Source: an uncultured Bacteroidia bacterium
GTDB lineage: Bacteria; Bacteroidota; Bacteroidia; Bacteroidales; UBA932
Reading direction: 5' to 3'
Assembly (NCBI GenBank): GCA_902790635.1
Contig: CADASN010000009.1
Span: forward strand, 1-64,000
DNA length: 64,000 nucleotides
Position 1 is the stretch's first letter; every line of letters starts with the position of its first letter. Shown here piece by piece: positions 16,653 to 28,685 of the stretch. The position numbers were made by a program, and so were the translations under genes. The notes beneath the pieces are model-generated. The model worked only from the letters and a program-made list of their open reading frames with translations, was not told the origin of the DNA and did no database searches.

Positions 16653-17411
16653 ATGAAATACTGTCCGAATTGTGGTGCACAGCTGCCGGACGATGCCCGG
16701 TTCTGTGGTAATTGCGGGGCTACCCTCCCCGCTGCGGAAGCCCCCGCCCAACAAGCTTATCCGCAGGCACCGCCTGCCTATCCATCCGCCGAACCTGCCT
16801 ACCAGCCCCCCGCACCGGAGGAGCTCAGCGGGGCGGTCCAGCTCTGCCAGGACGGCATGTACCGCTGGGTCTATGAAGTCAAGATGCTCAAGACCCCGGC
16901 CATGCTGTTCACGGTCCTCAAGGTCTTCGGCATCGCCATCGCCGCCATCTGGCTGCTGGTCAGCATCATGAGCGGCTTCGACGACTTCCTGGAGATGACG
17001 AAGATCTTCCTGATCATCCTGGCCGGCGCCGCCGTGCTGTCCGTGCTGGCATACCTGATTATCGCAGCCATCAACGGCGGCAAATACTGTGTCCTCTTCG
17101 AGATGAACGAGACCGGCCTGCGGCACATCCAGGTGCCTCGGCAGTTCAAGAAAGCGCAGGTAGTCAGCTGGATCACCATGCTGGCCGGCGCCATCGCCGG
17201 CAACCCGACCGTCACCGGCGCCGGCATCCTCGCCGCCAGCCGCAACAGCCTGGCGACCGAGTTCCCCAAGGTGCGCAGCATCAAGCCTATCCCGGCGCAG
17301 CACCTGATCAAAGTCAATTCCCCCTTCAGCAAGAACCAGGTCTTCGTTGACGAACAAGGCTACGATTTCGTGCTGAATTTCATCCGTTCCCATTGTCCCA
17401 AAGCCAATTAA
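16653..17411 (+). CDS. Zinc-ribbon membrane protein with PH-like C-terminal domain
   Basis: A 252-residue protein of unknown function. Residues 1-24 form a zinc ribbon (CPNCG and CGNCG, two CxxC pairs), then a Pro/Ala-rich linker (about 25-60). The block LCQDGMYRWVYE is followed by two membrane spans (about 88-108 and 120-143), then a soluble domain that may be PH-like. The C-terminal end DFVLNFIRSHCPKAN recurs in the gene at 17691. Lack of a signal peptide suggests the ribbon is cytoplasmic. An ATG two codons upstream (16647) is an alternative start. First gene of the 11-gene array; three bases separate it from the next. Confidence 0.7.
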   Translation: MKYCPNCGAQLPDDARFCGNCGATLPAAEAPAQQAYPQAPPAYPSAEPAYQPPAPEELSGAVQLCQDGMYRWVYEVKMLKTPAMLFTVLKVFGIAIAAIWLLVSIMSGFDDFLEMTKIFLIILAGAAVLSVLAYLIIAAINGGKYCVLFEMNETGLRHIQVPRQFKKAQVVSWITMLAGAIAGNPTVTGAGILAASRNSLATEFPKVRSIKPIPAQHLIKVNSPFSKNQVFVDEQGYDFVLNFIRSHCPKAN

Positions 17412-17414
17412 GCC

Positions 17415-17672
17415 ATGAAGTATTGTCCCAATTGCGGAGCCCAGCTCCCTGACAACGCCATGTTCTGCTCTGCCTGCGGCGCCCGCTTCGGCGCCCCCCA
17501 GCAGAATTACCAGCAACCCCAATACCAGCAGCCGCAATACCAGCAGCCCCAGAAGATGACCTATTGGGAGAAGGTCAAAGCCGCCCAGAAGAAGCAGAAG
17601 ATCAAGTGGTGGATGTGGCCCATCATCGCCGTCGGCACCTACCTGCTGCTCCAGTTGTTCCCCATCAGTTAA
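17415..17672 (+). CDS. Small zinc-ribbon protein with Tyr-Gln-Pro linker and membrane anchor
   Basis: An 85-residue protein: zinc ribbon (CPNCG, CSACG) at residues 1-25, a short QQP-type repeat (NYQQPQYQQPQYQQP), a basic segment (KVKAAQKKQKIK) and one C-terminal membrane span (about 66-83). No enzyme domain. The ribbon should face the cytoplasm. It lies between two genes that share the two-span/PH-like body, in the same array. Confidence 0.7.
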   Translation: MKYCPNCGAQLPDNAMFCSACGARFGAPQQNYQQPQYQQPQYQQPQKMTYWEKVKAAQKKQKIKWWMWPIIAVGTYLLLQLFPIS

Positions 17673-17690
17673 CCCTCGCTTCGTCGGAAA

Positions 17691-18359
17691 ATGGAAAATC
17701 ACAGCGACACACGCCTGCCCCTGGAATCCGTAGGATACGAGGGCAGTCGCGTCCGTCTCTGCCAGGACGGGAAATACCGCTGGACCTATGAGTTCAATAT
17801 GCTGAAGAATCCCGCCATCATCCTGGTGGTGTACAAGCTTTTCGGCGTCCTGCTGAGCATCCCTTTCCTGATCAACGTGATCAGCCTCGCCTCCAAGGGC
17901 GAATTGCAGAAGGAATGGAACGACCGGCTCTGGAGCGGCAGCAACCCCAAGATCTGGCTGGTGCTGATCGCTGTCTTTGTCGTCATCATCCTGATCGCCT
18001 ACCTGATCGTCGCCTGGACGTACGGCGGCAAGTACATCGTACACTTCACGATGGATGAGAAGGAGATCATCCACGAACAGGAAGCCGTCCAGTTTGACCG
18101 GGCGCGCAAACTCGCTTTCGTGACCTTCCTCGTCGGAATGTTCGCCAAGAAACCCGGCATGATGGGCCAGGGCATGCTCATCGCCTCCAAGAGCACGTCC
18201 ACCTCCGATTTCGCCAACGTCCGGCGGATCAAGCCCCGCCGTCTGATGGAACTCATCAAGGTCAACAAACTGCTCGACCGCAACCAGGTCTATGTCCCGA
18301 AGGAGGACTTCGACTTCGTCCTGGATTTCATCCGTCAACACTGTCCCAAAGCCAAATAA
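17691..18359 (+). CDS. Two-span membrane protein, paralogue of the first array gene without the zinc ribbon
   Basis: A 222-residue protein that aligns along its length with the gene at 16653: LCQDGKYRWTYEFNMLKNPA, two membrane spans (about 40-65 and 88-108), YGGKYIVHFTMDE, RIKPRRLMELIKVNK and the end FIRQHCPKAK. The N-terminal zinc ribbon is missing and replaced by about 20 polar residues. This shows that ribbon and body are separable modules. Function unknown; the soluble part may be PH-like. Confidence 0.7.
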   Translation: MENHSDTRLPLESVGYEGSRVRLCQDGKYRWTYEFNMLKNPAIILVVYKLFGVLLSIPFLINVISLASKGELQKEWNDRLWSGSNPKIWLVLIAVFVVIILIAYLIVAWTYGGKYIVHFTMDEKEIIHEQEAVQFDRARKLAFVTFLVGMFAKKPGMMGQGMLIASKSTSTSDFANVRRIKPRRLMELIKVNKLLDRNQVYVPKEDFDFVLDFIRQHCPKAK

Positions 18360-18362
18360 GAC

Positions 18363-18614
18363 ATGAAGTACTGTCCCAACTGTGGAGCCCAGCTCTCTGA
18401 CGACGCCATGTTCTGCCCTGCCTGCGGCGCCCGGTTCGGCGCGCCTCAGCAGCCCTATCAGCAGCAACCTTATCAGCAACAGCCCCAGTATCCGCAGCAG
18501 CCTCAGTATCCGCAGCAGGACGCCCCCGTGAAGGGGAAAAAGCGGTCCATCGTGGGCTGGGTGGTCGCGATCCTGGTCGGCGTCGCCATGGTGGCGATGA
18601 AGATGGGCTGGTAG
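18363..18614 (+). CDS. Small zinc-ribbon protein with Gln-Pro linker and membrane anchor
   Basis: An 83-residue protein nearly the twin of the gene at 17415: zinc ribbon CPNCG/CPACG, linker of repeated YQQ and YPQQPQ, a basic KGKKRS segment and one C-terminal membrane span (VGWVVAILVGVAMVAM). It starts three bases after the preceding stop. The alternation body/ribbon/body/ribbon suggests an ancestral two-gene duplication. Function unknown. Confidence 0.7.
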   Translation: MKYCPNCGAQLSDDAMFCPACGARFGAPQQPYQQQPYQQQPQYPQQPQYPQQDAPVKGKKRSIVGWVVAILVGVAMVAMKMGW

Positions 18615-18646
18615 CTTTCACGTATATCATCAAACACCTCCAAACT

Positions 18647-19345
18647 ATGGCATTCTGCACCCACTGCGGCGCCCAGCTTCCCGACGGCGCCAGATTCTGC
18701 ACCAGCTGCGGCACACCGGTTGCCGCCGCACCCACCGTCAACCCGGCTCCCCAGCCGCAGGCGCCTGTCCAACAGGCCCCTCAGCCCCAGGCACCGCAAT
18801 ACAACCAGCCTGTCCAGCCCCGGCCCACGCCGCAACCAGCCGCAGAGCCACCCAGGGGTGTCGTGATCGATGCTCCCGCGGACGCGACAGTGACGATTTC
18901 CGATGACGTCCCGCCGACGGAAGCTTCCACCAGCGCCCCCGCCGAAAAGGGCGAGTTCGTCGTCGCCAGCTGGTCCTCCCCCAAAAAGCAGACCCCGCAA
19001 CCCCAGGCCCCCGCGGCACCGCAGCAACCGTCCTATCAGCAGCCGCAGTACCCACAGCAACCGCAATATCCACAGTACCCGCAGCAGCCTTATCAGCAGG
19101 CTCCGCAGTATCCCCGGCAGCAACCCTATCAGCAGGCTCCGCAGCAACCGGCTGCAAACGGCCCGATGACCTTCAAGCAAGCGCTCAACAAAAGCAAGAA
19201 CGACGTCCTCGGCCGGTTCCAGAAGAAACCGGCCCAGCCAAATGCCGCGCCCGCAGTCAAGCCGAAGCGCAAATGGTATTTCTGGCTGATCGTCGCCCTC
19301 CTGGTCATCTGGATTATCTACTATCTTCTCAAAATCTTTGGTTAG
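18647..19345 (+). CDS. Zinc-ribbon protein with long Pro/Gln-rich region and C-terminal membrane anchor
   Basis: A 232-residue protein. The zinc ribbon (CTHCG, CTSCG) occupies residues 1-25. A long disordered Pro/Gln/Ala-rich stretch (about 26-175) follows, with repeats of PQYPQQ and YQQAPQ. Then come a short helical part (FKQALNKSKNDVLGRFQKK), a basic patch and a final membrane span (WYFWLIVALLVIWIIYYLL). It resembles the last gene of the array (33834). Such layouts suit a cytoplasmic scaffold or adaptor on the inner membrane, but no function is known. Six bases separate it from the first large gene. Confidence 0.7.
   Translation: MAFCTHCGAQLPDGARFCTSCGTPVAAAPTVNPAPQPQAPVQQAPQPQAPQYNQPVQPRPTPQPAAEPPRGVVIDAPADATVTISDDVPPTEASTSAPAEKGEFVVASWSSPKKQTPQPQAPAAPQQPSYQQPQYPQQPQYPQYPQQPYQQAPQYPRQQPYQQAPQQPAANGPMTFKQALNKSKNDVLGRFQKKPAQPNAAPAVKPKRKWYFWLIVALLVIWIIYYLLKIFG
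19021..19150 (+). repeat. Degenerate Pro/Gln/Tyr codon repeat
   Basis: Imperfect short tandem units such as CAGCAACC, CCGCAGTA and TATCAGCAG, encoding YQQP-like peptides. Related tracts occur at 17503-17553, 18445-18525 and 33916-34029. It is a coding low-complexity tract and not a CRISPR array. Confidence 0.7.
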
Positions 19346-19351
19346 ACCATC

Positions 19352-22300
19352 ATGCACCCCGGAACGACTCGTGTAGCCCACCGCGCGGCCTGGACGCTGT
19401 GTCTCCTGTTGCTGACCACAGCGGCCGGCGAGGCGCAGTCCGGCAATCGCTCGAAGGAGGAGCAGAAGAGTTACTGGGTTCTGGACCATGTGGAGACCGT
19501 CAGGAGCCAGGACATCCCTTGCGTCATCGTCTCCGAGAACGGCACCGTTTACTCGCGCACGACCACCTGGAGCAAAATCGTGCCCAACGAACATGGCGCC
19601 TTGGTCAATTCAGTCCGTTCGACGGACAATTTCCTGGTCAATGAGTCCTGGTCCTCCCCGCCCGGACGCATCGAGTACGGAAAGGAGGGCACGATCTCTG
19701 TCGATTACGGTTTCAATTCCTCTCCGGGGTTGGATGAATACAACCACCGCTACGCACTCCGTTATCAGATAGCTCTCTCCGCGGTCGTATCCAACCCGGC
19801 CTTCGAAGCGCTCCGTTTCGTCTGGGACTCCAACAGTGAGTCCTTCACGCCGTTCGTCGAAGGCGCCACCTCCGAGCGCGGCACACTGAAGATGAACAGG
19901 ACGCCCGCGGAGTCCCAGCTGCAGCTATATCTCTCCGACGAACCAAACTACCACCCGGATGGCAGCTGGCAGATGCTGGTCTATGTCTGGACCAGCATCT
20001 TCGACGACGCTAAATTCGGCGCTGACGACCTCTATAGCGACGACTACGGCAAGTACAAGTCCAACCTGGAGATCACCCAGCGCTACTGGTACCGATTCGA
20101 AGGGCCGGACCATGAAATCATCGAAGAGCATATCACAGGCACCGGTGAGAAAGGCGAATTCAACGGGCTACTCATTCCCCTGGCCATCCTGGGGCTGACG
20201 GCGGGTGCCGCCTTCGTCGTGAACCGGAAACGGCGGCCGAAGAATCTCGACCAGGCTGTTCTGCGAAAGACCACCCCGGATCCGGAGCCGAAGAAAGAGA
20301 AAAAGAAGAAGGACAATAAGAAAAAAGACGACAAGAAGAAGTCCGCGAAAGAAGAGCCGGAAGAAGAACCTTACCAGCCGCCCAGCACCTACCAGATCAT
20401 CTTCTGGAAGGATTTCGAGGACTCGCTCGTACTGGACGATCCGCCCGTGGTCATAGGCGCCCGCGTCGAAGAGATCACGCCGGAAGGCGTCCACAAAGAG
20501 CGGCCCGATATGACACGCAACATCTGGATCAGCGGCGAAGAGCACTGTGAGGTCACCGGGCAAAAGTTCGATGGCCGTTATATGACGGGCAAGGTCACTG
20601 CGCTGCGCAACCCGGATAAGAGTTGCCCGGAGACGGCCACGATACTTGTCAGCCTCAACGCCACCAAAGGCCGCATGCTTACCCACGTCCACTGCCTGGT
20701 CGAGGACGCCGCCGCCATCCTGGTCGAGCCGCAGATCACCTTTGCCGCCGGAGAAGGCAAGACCCTTTTCATGGAGTTCATGCTCTATGGTGCGGCCTCG
20801 TCACCGGAAAGCGTGGAGATCACGCTGGACCAGAAGGGTTATGAGCATTTCTCGTCCGAGTTGGAGCAGGACGAGAATGACCCGGATCTCTTCCGCATCA
20901 ACCTGACCGAACACGGCAAGGACGAAGACCTCCCCGGCACCGTGGAGGATTACCTCTGCCGCATCGAGGTAAAGCCGCGCATGGAACGGCCACCGGTCGT
21001 GGAGACCTTCCACATCAACCGCATCCACCTGGGCCTCCGTGTCGAACTGCAGGCCCTGAAGGCTTTCGCCGTGGAGCTGGAGAGCACCTTCGACCACGAC
21101 ATCCTGCCGCCGCGCGGCTCCACGCGCCGCGTCAAACCAGCCGAGAGCCGCATCGACATGCAACTGGTCGTGGTGGATGAGGAGCACGACAACAGGATCG
21201 GGCCCGTCAAGCCCGACAAAGGTCCCTTCTTCACCTTTGAAGACGTATTGGAGGGAAGCACGCTCTTCACGAAGAATCCGCATGCGGGTTATGTCCCCAG
21301 TTCAGGCGATTTCTATCTGTATGAAAATCTTTTCTTCCGGGACCCGGAGGGGAAGGATATCGGCTCTCCCTGCCAGACGCTCGATTTCAAGTACGAATTC
21401 CGCGACTGGACGAAGGACGGGGTTTTCTGGGGCGTCATCCGCCCCACCGGCGGATTCATGGTCTCGCCCAACCGCTGCCACGCCAAGGTCACGGTGCGGA
21501 TGGAGTGGCACGGGCAGGAGTTCAAGAAGGAGTTCATCGTCCCGGTCAACTCCCAGCCCTACCGCATCGTGGACATCCCTCCCGGCGGCGACCTCACCCG
21601 CGCCCTCGCCCGATATGAAAACGAAGACCTCCGGCGGATGGAGAACCTGGTCGATATCCGCCGCAAGATCGTCCTCGACACGAACTTCCGCGGACTGAGT
21701 CCGTTGTTCTACAAACTGTCCGTGATGATCGAAGGCCACGATGTGGCGTTCGGCTTCGACGACGCCGACTACAACGGCATCATGTCCATCTTCGACCGCT
21801 ACTGCCAGGGGAAGATCGGATATGCCTTTGCCGTCAAGGATTTGGCCTCGACAGGCGACGAAGACCTTGATGCGGCCCTTGCCACCATCGCCGCGATGGA
21901 CCGCTCCATCCCCGTCATCGTCCTGCGCATCGGACTGGGCATCGTGACGGCAGGAGCGTCGGAGGTCGTCCTGACCCCGCTCAGCGCCATCACGGAGTTG
22001 AAGGAGTACGTGGACAGTGGCGGCGACAGCGTATGGGGCGGATTCAAACAGGTCAGTGTCAAGATCATCGCCTGGGAAGCCGGCTTCGCCATCGCCGGCA
22101 AGGTCCTCAAGAGAGTCGCCAAGACCCAATTGGCTCAAAAGCTCAAGCAGAAGTGCGCTGAGAAACTCAAAGACCTCGGCAAGAAACTCGGTATCCTCGG
22201 AGAGAACGCCTCCAAAGCGCACGACGCCGCCAAGGCCAACCGGTCCCTGGCCGGCCGCAAGCCGTACAGCAGCGCGCCAAAGGCCGACCGGATCGCCGCC

Positions 22301-23428
22301 GGCGCGAGCAAGACCAAAAACATGGTCAAGACGGCCACGGAGATGGGTGACGACGCCATCAAGAATATGCGCAGCAAACCCCTCTCCTCGAAATCGATCT
22401 TTGCCGAGACCTGCGCCAAGGAAGCCCGCAAGGATGCGCAGAAGATTGTGGACAATTTCAAGAGCGTCATGAACAATCCCACGGCCACCAAGGAAGAGGT
22501 CCGCCGCGCCACCCTGGCCCTGCAGGGCAACAAAACCGCCCAGAACATCCTGCGCAGCCAGCCATCCGATATGCTCCGGGCCTCTTTCAACGCCGAGATG
22601 AGGAGCATTTACAAGGAGGTGGACGAGGTTGCCGTCAAGCGCCTGAAGGAGCGGCTCAAGGTCATGGGCGTTGAGAATCCCGAGATCCGCATCAGCAGCG
22701 CCACCGGCAACGCCGGGGACGACTTGCTGCAGGGCCGGAAAATTGCCGCCGACCGCGACGCCACCTTCCAGTTCAAGAACAAGAAGGGCAAGTGGGTGGA
22801 CCTGAATGAAGAAGTGATGAAGGACGCCTACGGAGAAGCGTTCAACCAGACGCAATACAATTTCATCCCGACCGACCGGAAGGAGATGCTCAAGACCCTG
22901 ACCAAGTCCGACCAGGCCCTGGTCAACGGAGCCTACGGACTGGAATCGTACGGAGACGATCTCGGCCGCATCATCGACCCGACCCGGGCCACGGAAAAGC
23001 TTTTGGACGCCAACCGCGTCGCTGACGCTTATGTGTACAAATGCAAGGAATGGCTGAAGCAGGGCGCCGAAGCAAAAGCCCAGGCCGAGAGACTGCTGGA
23101 GCAGGGGTTCCGCGACGAGGCTATGCACATCATCGGTTATGGTGATGCGCTTATCGAGGAGGGCATGCGCCAGAACGTCAAACAGTTCAAGCGCATCTTG
23201 GTCCCGCGCATAGAAGCCGCCGCCGCAAAGGGCGTTGCAAAAGACTATACCCAGCTGATGGCCAAGATGCGCGTGCTTGAGAGCATGGGCACGCCGCCTC
23301 CTGCCGGGGCTATCTCCATCACGCTGGAAGAAGCCCGCGTCACCCTGGAGACCCAGTTCGGGACCACCATAGAAAAAGTCATTGAAGAGTGCGGCCAGGC
23401 TGTTCGCGATGTCAATGCAGTATTATAG
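19352..23428 (+). CDS. Large single-span membrane protein, array paralogue 1 (function unknown)
   Basis: A 1358-residue protein with no recognised family. Order of parts: signal peptide (1-29); exported beta-rich domain (about 35-260) beginning SYWVLDHVE; membrane span (272-290) followed by NRKRR; a Lys-rich then Glu-rich linker (about 313-345); and beta domains (about 346-740) opening with KDFEDSLVLDDPP and GARVEEITPEG. A helical region follows with a hydrophobic stretch IPVIVLRIGLGIVTAGASEV (about 853-872) and Lys/Ala-rich helices. The C-terminal domain (about 1050-1358) holds ATGN, then KIAADRDAT (Asp1134 and Asp1136), then YGLESYGDDLGRIIDPTR. The positive charges after the span predict an outside N-domain and about 1,070 residues in the cytoplasm. 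It aligns almost end to end with the next gene. Confidence 0.8.
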   Translation: MHPGTTRVAHRAAWTLCLLLLTTAAGEAQSGNRSKEEQKSYWVLDHVETVRSQDIPCVIVSENGTVYSRTTTWSKIVPNEHGALVNSVRSTDNFLVNESWSSPPGRIEYGKEGTISVDYGFNSSPGLDEYNHRYALRYQIALSAVVSNPAFEALRFVWDSNSESFTPFVEGATSERGTLKMNRTPAESQLQLYLSDEPNYHPDGSWQMLVYVWTSIFDDAKFGADDLYSDDYGKYKSNLEITQRYWYRFEGPDHEIIEEHITGTGEKGEFNGLLIPLAILGLTAGAAFVVNRKRRPKNLDQAVLRKTTPDPEPKKEKKKKDNKKKDDKKKSAKEEPEEEPYQPPSTYQIIFWKDFEDSLVLDDPPVVIGARVEEITPEGVHKERPDMTRNIWISGEEHCEVTGQKFDGRYMTGKVTALRNPDKSCPETATILVSLNATKGRMLTHVHCLVEDAAAILVEPQITFAAGEGKTLFMEFMLYGAASSPESVEITLDQKGYEHFSSELEQDENDPDLFRINLTEHGKDEDLPGTVEDYLCRIEVKPRMERPPVVETFHINRIHLGLRVELQALKAFAVELESTFDHDILPPRGSTRRVKPAESRIDMQLVVVDEEHDNRIGPVKPDKGPFFTFEDVLEGSTLFTKNPHAGYVPSSGDFYLYENLFFRDPEGKDIGSPCQTLDFKYEFRDWTKDGVFWGVIRPTGGFMVSPNRCHAKVTVRMEWHGQEFKKEFIVPVNSQPYRIVDIPPGGDLTRALARYENEDLRRMENLVDIRRKIVLDTNFRGLSPLFYKLSVMIEGHDVAFGFDDADYNGIMSIFDRYCQGKIGYAFAVKDLASTGDEDLDAALATIAAMDRSIPVIVLRIGLGIVTAGASEVVLTPLSAITELKEYVDSGGDSVWGGFKQVSVKIIAWEAGFAIAGKVLKRVAKTQLAQKLKQKCAEKLKDLGKKLGILGENASKAHDAAKANRSLAGRKPYSSAPKADRIAAGASKTKNMVKTATEMGDDAIKNMRSKPLSSKSIFAETCAKEARKDAQKIVDNFKSVMNNPTATKEEVRRATLALQGNKTAQNILRSQPSDMLRASFNAEMRSIYKEVDEVAVKRLKERLKVMGVENPEIRISSATGNAGDDLLQGRKIAADRDATFQFKNKKGKWVDLNEEVMKDAYGEAFNQTQYNFIPTDRKEMLKTLTKSDQALVNGAYGLESYGDDLGRIIDPTRATEKLLDANRVADAYVYKCKEWLKQGAEAKAQAERLLEQGFRDEAMHIIGYGDALIEEGMRQNVKQFKRILVPRIEAAAAKGVAKDYTQLMAKMRVLESMGTPPPAGAISITLEEARVTLETQFGTTIEKVIEECGQAVRDVNAVL

Positions 23429-23453
23429 CCACGAATTTTAACACAGTCCGCCT

Positions 23454-27485
<4,032 letters not shown>

Positions 27486-27540
27486 ATAAAACGGTATTCA
27501 ATTTGTATATATTTATAATATTTGACTTAATAACACTGAA

Positions 27541-28683
27541 ATGAAAAGAATTGCATTACTCCTTGCCGGCCTGCTGCTCTGCGGCACGGCCCTGCTGGCC
27601 CAGCGGCCCGCCAGGGAAACCTTTACCGGTCGCGTCTCCTGCGCTATGGGCAGTGAATCCTCGGCACCCGTTTCCTTTACCGTGGACAACACCACGGGAG
27701 ATTTCTCCTTCACATCCAAAGGCAACGGCGGACGTGTGGGCGCTTTCACCTGGAAAGGCAAGATGCCTTCCGTCAAGAGCCAGAATCTTGCTGCGAACGG
27801 CGCTGTATGGACTTTCCAACTCACCGAATGGTCTGATTTCACTGTAGGAACCCGGGAGAAAGACCGAGCCACTGGCAAAATGGTCGACACAACAACCCGT
27901 CTCAAGAAGGTCCAACGTAGCGGCAATACCACCGCGCCCGGCTTTGGAACCAGCGACGGCAATAGCATCACCCTGAATATCCGGATTCCGTACCAAATCA
28001 GCAGCCAGAACGAAGCCGTCCCGATCACGTTCACCGTCACCCTGGATGTCTCGAAAGGTTATAAGGGCCCCATCAGTTCGGCTCCCAGTTCGACCGGCGG
28101 CAACACCTTACGCATGCCCACAGGCACAAATGATCCCGTCCATATCGATTATGAGAACGGTATTTCCATCGGCGGCACCGGCAATTCCACCACCCGCGTT
28201 AGCCGCGCTTCCGTCGGCGGCGTCTCGTTTGCCCTGGCACCCGATTATTCCGTCAGGAGGGAGAACAACCTGGGCGGCGGCGAGAGCATCCGGATTTCTT
28301 CCAAGTCCAACCCGAATGATTTCCTGTACGCGGAAGTCCAGAAAGAGGGGCTGTCCAATCTCCGCAACCTCAGCTCCGACCAGGTGGCGGACCTGCTCGC
28401 CGTCCGGGTGCAGTATCTGAACACTGTGATGCCGGGCGTGCGGATGTCCGAAGAGCCGAAGATCTACTTTGACGACAATTCGGACGGTTACTACCACCAG
28501 CACGCCTACTCCTACGGAAAGGGAAAGGATTCCCAGGGCCGGAATGTCCAGGTATACTGCGAGGCCACGAGTGTCAACAAAAAGATGATCACCGCCGGCT
28601 ATGCCGTCGCTGCCGACCAGGGCGAGCTCAACGCGCTCACAGACATCTATGTTGACGTCGTCAATGCGGCAGCCGGGAAATAG
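27541..28683 (+). CDS. Exported protein with C-terminal GGxTF domain
   Basis: A 380-residue exported protein: signal peptide (residues 1-20, ALLAQ), an N-terminal beta-rich region of about 170 residues with no recognised family, a Gly/Thr/Ser-rich linker, then a domain (about 225-380) beginning VGGVSFALAPDYSVR. This domain, here called GGxTF, recurs at the C-terminus of the next gene and twice in the gene at 41487. No lipobox and no membrane anchor, so probably periplasmic or secreted. A 55-base AT-rich gap precedes it, the largest gap in the array, and might hold an internal promoter. Confidence 0.7.
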   Translation: MKRIALLLAGLLLCGTALLAQRPARETFTGRVSCAMGSESSAPVSFTVDNTTGDFSFTSKGNGGRVGAFTWKGKMPSVKSQNLAANGAVWTFQLTEWSDFTVGTREKDRATGKMVDTTTRLKKVQRSGNTTAPGFGTSDGNSITLNIRIPYQISSQNEAVPITFTVTLDVSKGYKGPISSAPSSTGGNTLRMPTGTNDPVHIDYENGISIGGTGNSTTRVSRASVGGVSFALAPDYSVRRENNLGGGESIRISSKSNPNDFLYAEVQKEGLSNLRNLSSDQVADLLAVRVQYLNTVMPGVRMSEEPKIYFDDNSDGYYHQHAYSYGKGKDSQGRNVQVYCEATSVNKKMITAGYAVAADQGELNALTDIYVDVVNAAAGK

Positions 28684-28685
28684 TC

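Noticed and set aside
19021-19150. Short regular repeats, considered as a CRISPR array
   Set aside because: The units are imperfect, of a few bases, in frame and encode a Tyr/Gln/Pro linker; no spacers of constant length and no cas genes.
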